This document shows positions 1 to 12,141 of a DNA stretch of 64,000 nt, piece by piece. Made by a program: the position numbers and the translations under genes. The stretch is from the NCBI GenBank assembly GCA_017979445.1, contig JADQWC010000374.1, forward strand, positions 1 to 64,000, written 5' to 3'. Below the pieces are notes generated by a model. It did no database searches and was not told the origin of the DNA. It saw only the letters and a program-made list of their open reading frames with translations. Position 1 is the stretch's first letter. Each line of letters opens with the position of its first letter. The DNA is from Akebia trifoliata. Taxonomy: Eukaryota; Streptophyta; Magnoliopsida; Ranunculales; Lardizabalaceae.

Positions 1-2480
1 ATGCACACCAACTAGTTTTTGTGTAAAGTATTTTTATGTAGGTTAACAAGTAATTTGTTTTCCTATTTCGCAATTTTTCTAAAAAACTTACATGTTTCAA
101 ACCAAATAGGACAATCTAATAGTAAATATATCACACTACGTAAAGTCCACTTAAAACTTAAGTATCATAATTTAATTAGAAAAATCACATTCATTTATAA
201 TATATTGTAGTATACTTCTTCAATTATCTACTCTATTTTTTCTGCATTCATTTCATTCGTCATATGGTTCTCTAATCATACATACATTTTTGTTTACTTA
301 TTATTTTTGAAATACAATTTTCTTGATTCTTTTTGAAATTATAAAAATAATTTGAAATCTTCTTATGTGACTTGCATTTTAGGAACCCTATGTATTGATC
401 ATCCCTTCATCGTAATTATGTTGTGAGAATTTAGAGCAGTTGAGCCTATAGTATGGGTTAGATATCTTTAAATCTCAATAGGTAGTCTCTTTACTACTCT
501 TCAACTAGAGGGTGATCCAATTGGTTAGTCTTTGATGATCACGATCTTAGACCAATTTTTTTTTTGATAAATTATCTTAGACCAATTTTTCTTAACCATG
601 TTTTGTGGAACAAATTTAACATATTCAACTGAATACAATTAAAATTAAAATTTTAAATATTAAAAATTTTCTAGTCATTAGTTCATTATAATTGGCATTG
701 TATTGATCATATCTTGATCCAAATTATGATCTAAGAATCTAGAGCAGTTGAGTCTATAGTATGAGTTAGATCTCTTTGAATCTCAATTGATAGGCTCTTT
801 ACTACTCTTCAATTAGAGGGTGATTCAACTAGTTAGTCTTTGATGATCATAGTGCACCTCTGTCTATTACTAGCAAGGATTAGATTGTGGCCATGTTGCA
901 GTTTTTATCACTATGTGATCTTATATGTATCCTTTGATTGAGCTTCCTTAGTTATTTCCTTATGGGTTGAGATGTAGTAAAAATGACTGTTTATAATTAG
1001 TGTGAAAGCCTCCATTGGTATGTGCCCTTGGAAAAGGCTGCCTAATTGTCAACTTTGGGTTGAAAAATGATGATACCTGAAGTTCAAAAGTGTGACAGCC
1101 ACCACATTGCAAAAGGACTAAAAAAGCTTATCCCCTGAAAATCTCAATGCAAAATCATAAAAAAGAGGATGAGAAACAAAAGTGAAAAGAAATGAAGCCC
1201 AAAAAGAAAAGAAAAAAAGTGATACATTAGTGTGAAAGCCGCCATTGGTATGTGCCATTGGAAAAGGCTGCCTAATAGTAAACCCTGGGTTGAAAAATGA
1301 TGATACCCTGAAGTTCAAAAGTGTGAAAGCATAAAGGCTAAAAAGCTCATCCTCTGAAAATCTTAATGCAAAATCATAAAAAGGGGGATAAGAAAAAAAA
1401 AAAAAAAAAGCACACGAGTGGTGGAGCAGTGGTTGAGCGACTTGGGTTTGCTCCCCAGAGTCGGGAGATTGAGTCTCCCCACTCGCGATTTTATTCGATA
1501 AAATAAAGATGAATCACTCGTGGTGGAGCAGTGGTTGAGCGAACTGGGTTTGCTCCCCAGGGTCGTGAGATTGAGTCTCCCCCATTGGCGATTTTACTTT
1601 ATAAATTAAATAAACCACCCGAGTGGTGGAGCAGTGGTTGAGCGACTTGGGTTTGCTCCCCAGAGTCGGGAGATTGAGTCTCCCCACTCGCGATTTTATT
1701 CGATAAAATAAAGATGAATCACTCGTGGTGGAGCAGTGGTTGAGCGAACTGGGTTTGCTCCCCAGGGTCGTGAGATTGAGTCTCCCCCATTGGCGATTTT
1801 ACTTTATAAATTAAATAAACCACCCGAGTGGTGGAGCAGTGGTTGAGCGGCCTGGGTTTGCTCCCCAGGGTCGTGAGATTGAGTCTTCCTACCCGTGATT
1901 TATTTGATACACGTGTTTGTGGTGGCATGGTGTATCTAAAAGGATTAGTCCTACTTTCAATGGGGTTCGCTGTTGCATCAAAAAAAGAAATAAAAAAGTA
2001 CATCTCCCTTGGGCACTGGCTAGGTTTGACATTTCACTAGGTTGCATTTAATTTCCATAGTGATCGAACTGCATGTTGGCCTAATATTTGAACCTAGTCT
2101 AGAATAGTCTAGTTCACTATTTCACCCAGTGACAACAAATGTTGAATATTCTTCTAATAGATGAGTAGTAAAAGTGTCTGTCTCAATTATTCATTGACTA
2201 TCAGACATTCACTGTTGACTTTACTGTCTCTTTTGCCTCTGTTTACTATCCATACTCATAAGGGGTTTAAGTATTGCATATCATTTGTGTGGGTTTCATT
2301 GATAAGGGAAGATGTTATATTGAATTAGTCATTAAAAGATGGTTCGTTTGGCTTAGTTTGTCCTGCTTTGGCTTGAAATATTTCTTGGTGACGATCCAAA
2401 TACTTCCATATCAACTTAGGTCCCCCTTTGAACTCTTTCCTAGTACTCTTCTAATATAATAATGTCACCGGGTTCTTTCT
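1..2480. repeat. Left copy of a dispersed duplicated block
   Basis: The first 900 bases match 58557-59190 in the same orientation, with scattered substitutions and small indels. Similarity resumes at the SINE-like head arrays and continues through about 2340 (matching to about 60400). This copy carries about 500 bases (roughly 930-1415) that the other copy lacks. Those bases hold their own imperfect direct repeat (around 1000-1110 and 1230-1380, sharing TGTGAAAGCCNCCATTGGTA). No recognisable gene is present in the block. Short open frames on either strand fall in AT-rich or repeat sequence and look fortuitous. Confidence 0.75.
1416..1995 (+). mobile_element. SINE-like element with five tandem head units
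   Basis: Five copies of a unit of about 100 bp begin near 1416, 1518, 1621, 1723 and 1825. Each starts GTGGTGGAGCAGTGGTTGAG and runs through TTTGCTCCCCAG to GATTGAGTCT. The first stretch resembles a pol III A box and GATTGAGTCT a degenerate B box about 40 bases later, as in tRNA-derived SINEs. Units 1-2 and 3-4 are almost identical as pairs, so a dimer of about 205 bp was itself duplicated. Only the last unit continues into a body and an A-rich tail (GCATCAAAAAAAG, about 1975-1990). A short hypothetical protein reading of the unit is possible but not credible. Confidence 0.6.
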
Positions 2481-4969
2481 TGAAATGTTGTTCACATCAA
2501 TTATTTCACTTTGGATTTTTATTTTAAATATTACTTATGTTTTTTTTTCCTACTCCAATGTAGTTTTACCTATTGAGGTCTCAATTATTTACTATATTGC
2601 ACATCTTGTTATATGTGAGTCCCAATTCTTTTTATCTCTTCTTCTAAGGGTATGTACTGCAGCTGAATTCTTTTTGTTTTTGGTGTTTTATCTATGTTTC
2701 AATTTGCCCTAGAGCCCAATTTCATTTGCTAACTACTAATGCTATACCTATCAAACAAAAAAATAATCTTCGTTTCTGTTTAACTAGGTCTTCTTAACTG
2801 TTAAATTTTAAAGTGAATTTTCTAGAAATCTTATTTTTATTTTCTTATTTTATTTTGTGGGATGTAGTGAGGGTATTTATGTAATTTTGTATGGGCATCA
2901 CTTCACGTGTTGTTCATACCATGTCACTTTCTCATGTGGATCGGCATGTGCATGGTGTAGCATGAAGTAATATTTCGGTGTCCCTTTCTATGATAGGGGC
3001 GGAGTATAATGTTGCATCTCTTGCCACACAAGAATGTGTGGCAAATTTGTTTTCCATGTTGAATCCTCTTGAACAAGCATTCTCACATGCTATAAATTTC
3101 CTCCACCACCTATATGTACATGTAGGGAATCCCATTCACCACCAAGTCCTTGAAATAGCCCTTGAGAAAAGAGAAAGTGAGTAAGAAACCATCAGCACCC
3201 CAAATTTCATACCTTGTGTAAGTGGAGATATCATTTCCAACTTGTAAAATTTCCTTAAATTAAATTAATATTTTCCCTTTTCATCCTTTTAATTGTTCTT
3301 CTTCTTGGTTGTGAGTCTTGGGCTAGTTTGTTTTTACACTATTTGAGAAGCAGAGTTCTAGAATTTTGGATTTCATCTTTCTTCACATTAACTACATAGC
3401 CATTGAGTTGTTGAAGAAGTACAATTGACTAAGGTACTTCTAGGTTTTTAGGAATGCTCAATTATCAACCTTCATGGTTTTGGATTTTAGATGTGACGTT
3501 GTTCAAAAATGGTGGAACCAAAAAGTTGTGTTACTATTTATCCATTGGTGGTTTGTCTTCAATGTTGAACTTTCTTCTAATAAATGAAGGTATGATGTGG
3601 TAAAACCATACATGAACTAGTGCCTTCTTTTGGTATTCATGAACTACAACAAACTATCTAAAATCTGTTTCATGGTTAGAGCTATTTTTAAAGAAGCATA
3701 ACTATTTTAATTGAATTGTAAAAATATTATGCCTCTTGTGTATCAGAACGCAAACCATCCACCCATCGACCCACCCACACATACAAACAAAGATGCCCGC
3801 TCCCCCTCCCCCTCCCCCCCCAACACACACTCACACTCACACAAACACAACCTCTTTCAGGACAATGACTCTCATAGGATCTACAATCTTCTCCCTTAAA
3901 TTTGTTGGATATCTACTCTATGCTTCTTTTGGGGACATTTGGTTTACCACTTGATGGTTAAAAGTGCAACTTCATATCAACCAAGAAGTTGTTCACAATA
4001 GCTATCATTCAACTATCAAGAACATATTTAACTTGTAGATTAACCAAACATTGGCTGAAGGAAACTTTCAGATCCTGATCCACATGGCTGCGCTCACCAT
4101 TGAAAGGTATTTATGTCCAATAACTTTGGTCTTTCTATTAATTTGTAATTTTTGTTTTCACCTCTCTAAACTCTTTGATGATTAATATTTGGGTCTTGTG
4201 GCAGAAGCTAAGATGATGGTTAGTATCATATCCTATCTTATCCTGCTAGTATCCATCCAGAGAGGAATCAGGTGATCGATTTTGTATCAGGTTCTAAGCC
4301 TGTGGTTCCTAATCGATGCGGAAATGGTGAGATGCAACTCCTTCCCTTGTTTCATTACTCCTACCTATCAGAGTCAGATAGATAGGTTGGTTTCTAATTT
4401 CTTTTATTTACTTCCCTATTGATCAGAGTCAGACTGCTATATTTGGTACATCATGGTCAACGAGTCGAGTAACTTTTAGAAGAATAGAAAGTGAGGAATG
4501 GTGGTGTGACGAGGAATCTGATGGGCATTTGGATAAGTTCATTTGGAGGGAGGACTCGGAATAAAATAATAGACGTATGTCTTTGTTGTTTTATCAAATA
4601 CTTAATAATTAGTTTCTACCTTGAGAATTATTAATCTATGATCAATGAATTGAAAATTGAATTATGAATGCATCTCATATATTTAAAGCCATTTACTATA
4701 ACCTATTTAGTCTTATAACATACAAAAAAAGGAAGCTATGTTACCTAGATCTGTATTTTACTATGATGTTGTGCTAGCTAACTTTTCCAGTTGAACTAAA
4801 AGTCCTAAAGGAAATGATTAAAAAATCCGAATAGGGAGAAACTCAAAGGAGTAAAAGCTAGTCTTGAAAGAATAGACATTTTGATTTGGTGGGAGAAAAA
4901 GTCATGATCACTTACAAAAGGGCTAATTACAATTCTAAATAAATGTGTGTATATATATATATATATATG
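2481..4969. other. Intergenic, with weak coding-like segments
   Basis: No gene is recognised. Three stretches look mildly coding on the + strand: 2978-3184 (68 codons, no known family), 4040-4107 (reads NQTLAEGNFQILIHMAALTI, followed by a possible splice site), and 4430-4564. The last follows a CAG acceptor, has 44 codons rich in Trp, Glu and Asp, and ends in TAA. They could be exons of one unrecognised gene or its remains. A CA/CCC-rich low-complexity patch lies at 3760-3850. The rest is AT-rich with no structure seen. Confidence 0.35.
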
Positions 4970-5335
4970 GGTTGGGTTCCGTGTACACATATATCTACAA
5001 CGTGTTTTGTCCTATGTTGCTAAAAGTTTCGGATTGAGCTGATTTTTGGTGAGGATGATCTCTATGATGAGGAGATCATCCTCACCGAAAATCAGTTCAA
5101 TCCAAAAATTTTAATCTCGTCAAAAGTGATTTACATAAAATGGACAGTCCACAAGTCTTCAACTCATAAATATGGGGTTAGAAGTTTTAGAATTAGCTGA
5201 TTTTTGGTGGGGATGATCTTCTCGTCATAGAGATCATCTTCACCAAAAATCAGCTCAATCCAAAACTTTTAGCCCACATAAGGCAAAACACGTTATAGAT
5301 ATATGAGTAGATATGTGTGTACATGGATCCTAATC
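4970..5335. mobile_element. Nested foldback (MITE-like) element
   Basis: The outer arms, about 4970-5046 and 5245-5335, are inverted copies of each other; both contain AACGTGTTTTG and CTAAAAGTTT in the arm-inward direction. Between them sit two further hairpins. Hairpin 1 pairs 5031-5062 with 5072-5103 (about 30 of 32 bases). Hairpin 2 pairs about 5183-5222 with 5230-5271. Both hairpin arms carry related versions of the same core, AGCTGATTTTTGGTG. TA- and TATC-rich microsatellite flanks both sides. There is no coding capacity. The superfamily cannot be assigned because a target duplication is hidden by the simple repeats. Confidence 0.65.
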
Positions 5336-5358
5336 CTATCTATCTATCTATCTATATA

Positions 5359-5590
5359 TTTTTTTTTTGCTTATCGTAGGTATCCCCACCCTTCGGGTGA
5401 GACTAATCCCGTGGTCACATGCACCACTCCCTCGAAAAGTCATACGTGCAACTAGTTGAGTTGAGGGTGAACGGGACCCTGAAGGGGGTGGCCCCAAGGA
5501 ATTCATTGCTTCGTGGGGTTTCGAACACTTGACCTACCCTTCCTGAGGAGCTTGTCTAGGCTAGACTTTCCACTAGGCCAACCCTTTGGG
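5359..5590 (-). mobile_element. tRNA-derived SINE, minus strand
   Basis: Read on the minus strand, the element starts near 5590 with GGGTTGGCCTAGTGG, a good pol III A box. Next comes GTGTTCGAAACCCC, a near-perfect B box, about 45 bases downstream. The body ends in an A run that appears as about ten T bases at 5359-5368 on the + strand. This order (A box, B box, body, 3' A tail) and the length of about 230 bp fit plant SINEs. No cloverleaf for a functional tRNA is seen beyond the promoter boxes. The element directly abuts the foldback element's TATC-rich flank. Confidence 0.75.
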
Positions 5591-8500
5591 GTTAGAATAA
5601 ATGTAAATTGGTTTGAGGAGAAATGGTGACTTAAGTAAAGAAATTTGTGCATATATAACAAATTAACATGCATCAAAAGGATTGGATGGTGAGAAAGGGA
5701 AGAATGCTTCATGTAGGGTCACTCTCTTAAAGATAGCAACAATATACTATCATTTATAAAAATCAAGCATAGACATGAGTAAGATCCATGACACTCGAAA
5801 ACTTGGAAAGAATAACATCGAAATTGAATAAGAATCACACAAAGGATAGGATTTGCGGACTTTACATTACTTTAAATTTCATATTCACCTTCTTGAATGG
5901 CTTTTAACAATATTTTTGAGTTTTGGGATCGAAAATGAAATAATTGAGTTTATCTTTTCAATAAGTTTGAAATTTGGTAGATGTGATCGATATTATTTTT
6001 GTCTAGGTCTCCAACTAAAGGATTAAATTTCATATTCACTTTCTTGAATGACTTTTAATAACATTTTTTAGTTTTGGGATTGAAAATGAAATAATTGAGT
6101 TTACTTTTTTTAAAAATTTGAAATTTGAAAGATGTATTTTTTTGTGGACCTTTTAAAGAAAAGATTCATTTGATTTATGTAGTGAGATTATTATCTTTGA
6201 TTTGTACTTTGATGGTAGTGAAGATTACAGAGTGAGGTGCATAGAACGAGATTCGATTGTGATATTTTGATGGTTCTGATTAAGTGTTATATGATGAACA
6301 TGATGACAACCCTTAGGGCTAAATATTTCAGATTTTGTTTGTTTAATGTTCTTATAAATCTATTATTGAATTCTAGGATTGGAAATGGAATGATTTTGAG
6401 TTTCTATTTAAATAAATCCCGTTGAAGTTGGATGATGCAACCAATATTGTTTGTCAAAATATTATTCCAAAGGATTGGGATTAAAATTTGGTGAAATATT
6501 TTTGTGCATGGTGAAGAGTAATTTCATGTGGCCTTTTTGAAGAAGGATTTCTGTGATAAATGGAATAAGTTATGGTTGTTATCTATGTCTTGATGTGATG
6601 ATAGTGATATTATGGAGTCAGATCAAATTGTGGTGTCTTGATGGTTTAGATTGTATAAATTAAATGAATACCATTGTAGTGCTTGCATTGATGATGGTGA
6701 GATCATTTGTGGTGTCTCTAGTAAATAGATTTCTATGGCCTATGTTACTTGGAGTGAATATAGTTATAATCTATAAGGGTAAGATTAAATTGTGATGCTC
6801 AAAGTGTTCAAATTGTGTGATATTACTAGTGAAAGTCCCTATATCCTTTAACAAATACACAATCTCAATAGTTAAAATGCAAAATCCAACAATTGGGTGT
6901 GATTTATCCTCAAGATTCATGTTTTATCTTGACCATTGGATTTGTTTATTTGAACAAAAGGGATTGTGTTTGTGGTTTTGATTTTGGTTCCTTTAATTGT
7001 ATATGGCATTTTATTTTGTAGTTTTGCTTGTGTTTGTAACTTAATTCTTTTTTGCTTGTGTTTAGGAGGTGTTGCCGACCTTTTTGTGATGTTGTGTAGG
7101 GCTTTGCTATGGAAAGTTGAAGTAACAATTTTGACATTTGTTATTCCCACAGTACTTCTTGTGCACCAGGTATTTTTTCCACTCAAGTTGTTCATCACTA
7201 ATATTAAGAACTCTATTGAAATAACTTGATGTTTTTGGTGAAAATTAGAAATACAAGAAGTTTTCAAATTGATGGTATAATCCCCTTAACTTTGAGCTTC
7301 CTTGCAAGCATAATGGAAGATGGACTGCTTAAAAAATCAGAATTGTACTCTTGTGAAACCACCTGTGAATCTTGTCAATTGGTTTTCTTTTTTCTTATAT
7401 GTTTTTAACTATTTAAATATACTTTAGTTTATTGTTTATGAAGCCAATTTTCTTGTCTTACAAATATGAGGTGGCTTTGAACTTGGAACTAATACTTTGC
7501 TCCACAGAACACTGTTTGATCATGCTATGGGTTCAACTGTTTGAATGTCTTTCTTGTGTTAAACTTATTTGACAATTTTTTGGGAAGCATGCCTCATGGT
7601 GTGTACATATATTCGTATAGGTTCAGGATTCAGTGACTTATGAAGAAAATACATGATCTGTTTGTGGTGGAAGGAACTCATCCTCGAGATTAGTATAATC
7701 GAGATGTGTTATCAAGATATGTTTAGATCCCTTTGGATTTTGTATATATACATGGTTGGGATTTTGAGTCATTCTTCACAAGTTTATATATTTATCTATT
7801 CTCTTATGTATGTTCTCTATTGGAGGCATGTCTCAGGTACATAATTACGTATAATTCAGTATGTTTTCTCAGCTTGAGTAGTGAAGAGATAAACAATCGA
7901 TGCATATCAGGATAGCTGTTTGTCAATGGTCCCTGTATGTATCCAGTGAGAAGTTGCTGAAATTTTGCTTTAAGGCATTCAACACAATACTAATCATCAT
8001 CAAAGCCTTGTACCGAAAATTCCTAGGAAGCTTTTTAAACCAAAATACTCATGCTGGATTTTCTCAGTGAAACTTGTAGTAGATGCTGCCAATGTTATAC
8101 GTGACTATCAGCACCAGATTTCTGAACTAACCCCTATTTTCAAAAATGTTTGGCTCTCTTTAGGATTAGGGCCTCCGAATAATATATATATATATAGATA
8201 GATAGATAGAGATTTTTTATAGGTATAGGATTAGTGTTAATGAAATTGGGTTCAAGGGGGATAGTCATTTTTTGTGTGTTAAAGGTTCATTGGTTTCCCT
8301 GAGATGGTAGAACTGAATTTTAAATTCCAAACTAATCAAAGATCCAAAGGCCCAATACTACATCTCCCATGGAGCACAATGTCAATAGTGTTTTTAGACT
8401 TTTATTTTTCTTTCAAAATATTAATAATAGGATGATTTTAGCCATCCAACCATTTTGTCTTCTTCTAGACTATTTCTCATCATTCAAATTAACATGATAT

Positions 8501-8934
8501 ATTATATGATTTGGACCATTAGACCATGTCAACTGTTGGAGTAGCCATGTTGGCTATCTCATATGTTGGACCCAATGAATGGTGGGATAGCCACCACTAT
8601 GCTGTTGGGGTTTACCAGACATACCTAGAATTACCTCTATATTTAGTGACCACTTCAAGGTATTATTTAAATCTTAAATAATAAAAGTAATAGCCATGTG
8701 TTTCATTTGCTTAGGCTCTATCTTCAAACTAGCTCACAACAGACTATCCAGGAAGGTCAGGGTGGGATGATAATGCGGCCACATTTGAAATGAATATTGT
8801 GGAAAATAACTTGCATGGAGACACAGAAGCAACTTTATTATAACAGAAGATTTCAATTTTCTGTCCCTGCATGACATAAACAGTTTTTGTCCCGGCATGA
8901 GATAAACATTTTTAGAATACCTGTTCGGTTGTGC
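5591..8934. other. AT-rich intergenic sequence
   Basis: No gene, RNA or clear mobile element is recognised. Around 5880-5960 and 6000-6100 a short segment is repeated imperfectly (TTTCATATTCACNTTCTTGA, then a TTTTGGGAT-GAAAATGAAAT core). Open frames here are short and have no family resemblance. TA/GATA microsatellite occurs at about 8184-8210. Confidence 0.6.
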
Positions 8935-9390
8935 ATTGCCTATGATCCTAATCCTAATCCGCCGACTACTTTCATTGGAGGAACATTGGCGATTCTTGAC
9001 AACACTTTCTCATGGGCATAGTAGGTCTTTTTTTTCCACTTTTCCTTTGTTATAGTTATGAAGTTTTTGACATTCATGTTTGATTCTGTTCAGGGAGTGC
9101 TTGACTCTTAGTCCCAATCTTGTGCAGGGCCTATAACATTAATCATAATTGACCTCCACATGGCTCTTGGTTCCCAAAATGGGATGGAGCACAGTGCGAG
9201 TAAAGATGGTTCCGTAGAATGGTTGACATTTCCAAATTACATCTCACAAAGCCTTGAGGTTATCGATTTTCTGGCTTCGAGGTACAATATGTGCCCTGCA
9301 CTTACAACGCCAAGTGGAGATTTCTTTCTACCTCCTCTGGTGCTTCTTTGTTGTCCTAGTGAACGAAGTGGTGGCTCTCTATATTGTTAG
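8935..9390 (+). other. Unrecognised coding-like segment
   Basis: Two open stretches stand out from the AT-rich surroundings. One, about 8922-9020, reads DPNPNPPTTFIGGTLAILDN before a TAG. The other, 9160-9390, is 76 codons and includes SVEWLTFPNYISQSLEVIDF. They are on the same strand as the four gene fragments that follow and could be the first captured fragment in that series. I do not recognise a family. Chance open frames cannot be excluded. Confidence 0.3.
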
Positions 9391-9684
9391 TATGCAATAA
9401 CAAATCCTTAAACTCATTTCCCTATACTGGTATGTCTGCAAGCTTATACCATGCTAATTTTTGGGCTGGTTGTGTGTGATATGTTTTTATTCAACATTTA
9501 AGTAGGGGAAAGTAGGAGAAAACAATCTAAACAAAAGCCCCTTCCGTCATTACAAGATAATTAGTTCATCCTTCGTGTTCTTTGACTTTTATGCTAGCTC
9601 TTGCTTGCTCTTTCTTTGAGTGTTGCTTGCTTGATTTATGTATGTCTCAAAAACCTATCGTTCAATTTGGTGGCACCACCGTAG

Positions 9685-10939
9685 GTATATGAGTAGCCTT
9701 GGTAATAAAAGGGTTGAACTCTTTGATGTGGGAGCTGGAGGTAGTGACCCTGTAGTTGAGGACAACGTTCAAATGATATTATGTGAGATTTGATTTCTGT
9801 CCTATGTTCTTGTCATATGTCTTTGATTTATCTCTCAGATTGGTTTTTCAAACATTGAGGCATTTCACTAGCCAAAGCCTAAGGATTAAGGTTTGGTCAT
9901 TGCATGTGGGTGTTTTTAAATGGATAAACAATGTAAAATACTAATAAACAAATATCAAAAATTTAATCCTCATTCCCAAAGACTTATCCGAATGAGAGAA
10001 TGTTTATATCTGCTTTCAATATCTCCATCCATGGTCTTTTGGATTGGAATCATGAATAGTTTTTCTAACTGGGACTGTAATTGGCCTTCATTGAACAAGC
10101 CGAAACCATCTTAGTCTTCTTTCTCTACTTGTACATTTTCTTTAATGCATTCATTTCTAATTTTTTTTTTATCTTCATTAGTATGTCCACATATCCTTCT
10201 CAACATCCTCATCTTGGCTACGATTAATTTTTTTTTAATATGATGAGCATAGTTAGTCTTATTGTTGTTCCATAAAAAAATTCTTTTAATTTGATTATGC
10301 ATTTGTCACATAGACTTCTAGAAGCACACCTCTACTTTAACCATCCAAATATGTTTTTATGGGAAATATCTTCTTCATTCTCTACATCCATATTTTTAAT
10401 AACCGGTCGCTTCAGGGTATTTTTAGAGGATAGTTTTTTAATGGACATTCTTCCTCTTGGGTGTTAGCACTAGATTCGGTGCTCCAACATCCGTTCCATA
10501 ATTGTATATTCCTAGTTTTGTGTTGATTCTCTTTGTGGTCTCTTCAACTAATACTTCATGGTATGTGCTCTTGAATATTGATATGGACTAATCGAACTAA
10601 ACTTTTGGGGGAAAATGCCTCTCCTTATGAGAGCCTTGCCTTGAGGTGAGCCTGCCTACAGTGCCTTTGATTTTGTCTATACATCTTATTGTTGTTGACT
10701 TGGATTGTCTTGTAGCAATGTCTAATCAAGAGCTTATTTATGCTGGGAGAAACAAGATGAATGAGATTGATCAGGCTATTGAATGCTAAAAAATGGTGTA
10801 GAATTGACTTTGGAAATATTTTATTTTTTGCTTAATAATCTGCTATGATCAGTGTATCCTCACCTTAAGGATTGATGTGTAGGTTGTGGAGCAAACAATT
10901 GAAGTGGGAACTCAAACTGCAATAACCTTGAAGGATCAG
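9685..10939 (+). pseudogene. NPSN-type plant SNARE fragment (three exons)
   Basis: Three exons can be joined by correct splice sites: 9685-9782 (contains SLGNKRVELFD), 10716-10795 (contains MSNQELIYAGRNKMN and IDQAIE) and 10883-10939 (VVEQTIEVGTQTAITLKDQ). This is the middle of a novel plant SNARE of the NPSN12/13 type, Qb-SNAREs that act in membrane fusion, including at the cell plate. Phases agree (1, then 0). The second exon has an in-frame TAA at 10787-10789 where the family has an Arg-Ser-Lys-like stretch. The N-terminal helices are absent, and so are the rest of the SNARE helix and the C-terminal membrane anchor. It is therefore a truncated, intron-retaining copy, not a retrocopy. A LINE tail sits in the first intron. 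Confidence 0.75.
9930..10340 (-). mobile_element. LINE (RTE-type) reverse transcriptase C-terminal remnant
   Basis: The minus-strand frame 10302-10111 contains AKMRMLRRICGHTNEDKKKI followed by RNECIKENVQV. This matches the conserved region after the reverse transcriptase core in plant RTE-type LINEs, whose usual form is AEMRMLRWMCGHT..D.IRN. Sequence up to about 10340 and down to about 9930 is weakly similar in other frames. The element is decayed, 5'-truncated, and lies in the first intron of the NPSN fragment in opposite orientation. Confidence 0.6.
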
Positions 10940-12141
10940 GTGAGTAATCTTCATATATGCTTGGTCCTCCAGCTTCCTGTTGTCTGGGTATTTTACATGG
11001 TTCTATTTAAGGATATGGAAATAGCTTCATTCGACCCACACCCGACCCATTGCTAGCACTGTTGGATCTCTGACATGGCAAAAAATTTAAAACCCCAATC
11101 AAATCCGAATTTCATTTTGATCAGTCTAATTGAATTTTAACATTTCTCGTTTCACACTCCTTTGCGAAACCCTAACCCTAGAGGGTAAGTCTAACCCACC
11201 GCATTCACTAATCCAATCTGATTTCAATCTATTTTCACTGATTTATTGACCAAATCACTGCCAATTCTTGCTGATCTGATCATTTTCCTGCAATGAAAGG
11301 AGGTGAAATTGAAGGCCACGTTTTCGTTTTGTGAGTTTATGACGTCAAAAGCCACAATAGAAAATTGTAACCTCATACAGTAAACTACTCAAATTTGGAA
11401 GTTGGATTAAAATATAGTGTCTGTGCACTTGACTTCAGCTGTTGGTATGATTTTCACATAATTCAAACTTGAATTATTCAAATTAAATGTTATTATTTTA
11501 TTGTCCAGTTCATCTCTTTATTCATTGTGAAGTAGCAAGAGAAATGTGGGCAGTTTTCTTTTTTTAATTCTTTCAATGTCAGTTGGACCCTTCTTTCTTT
11601 TTTTCCCCTCTTTTCTTCTTTTTGTTTGTTTTTTTGTATGTGCATGAGTGCTTGTTGGACCTTTCTCAAAGTTGGCCTATTTTTTCTTTTCTTTTCTTTT
11701 ATAGGATGGATGCTTTGTATACTGTTACTATTTGCAGTATTTTGGGGACCCTGGAAGGATTGTAATACTATATAGTTTGAAGGAATGGAAGACTTATAAT
11801 ATATTGTTAGCCTCTTTATATCATCGGTTTAAGTTATTTGAAGATCTTACAAGCTTGTTCGATGAGGATTTTGTTTTTAAATGGGATAATGTTGTAGACG
11901 GTTATCCGTCTCTTCCTTGCATGTCTTGTTCATTTTTTTTTTCGCTCCTTTGTATGACTCAACTAAATCAGATGTTCTCAATCTCCTTTGATAATTTTTG
12001 GTCTTCAACTTGCTCTTTATAAAATCCTCTACTAATTAAAATATATATATATTGTGATACTTCATATGTGATCTTATGAAGAAATTAAACTCTATTTTTT
12101 TTGTTCGTGTACAATAAATTTTTTCAGTGATTTCTTTGCAG
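10940..12141. other. Intergenic between NPSN and EndoU fragments
   Basis: No further NPSN exon is found after 10939. Around 11150-11330 the sequence is less AT-rich (AAACCCTAACCCTAGAGG) and may be a remnant of a 5' leader, but no exon is recognisable. The 11732-12022 open frame is AT-rich and unassigned. The missing 5' exons of the EndoU copy were looked for here and not seen. Confidence 0.5.

Noticed and set aside
1416..1900. Tandem tRNA genes
   Set aside because: A- and B-box-like motifs are present but no cloverleaf with acceptor and anticodon stems could be drawn.
5503..5712. Minus-strand 69-codon open frame ending in a basic tail
   Set aside because: Its C-terminal half is the SINE head translated; it is not a gene.
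7226..7915. Several 60-codon + strand frames
   Set aside because: They are AT-rich and Phe/Ile/Tyr-rich, with no splice-supported continuation and no recognisable family.
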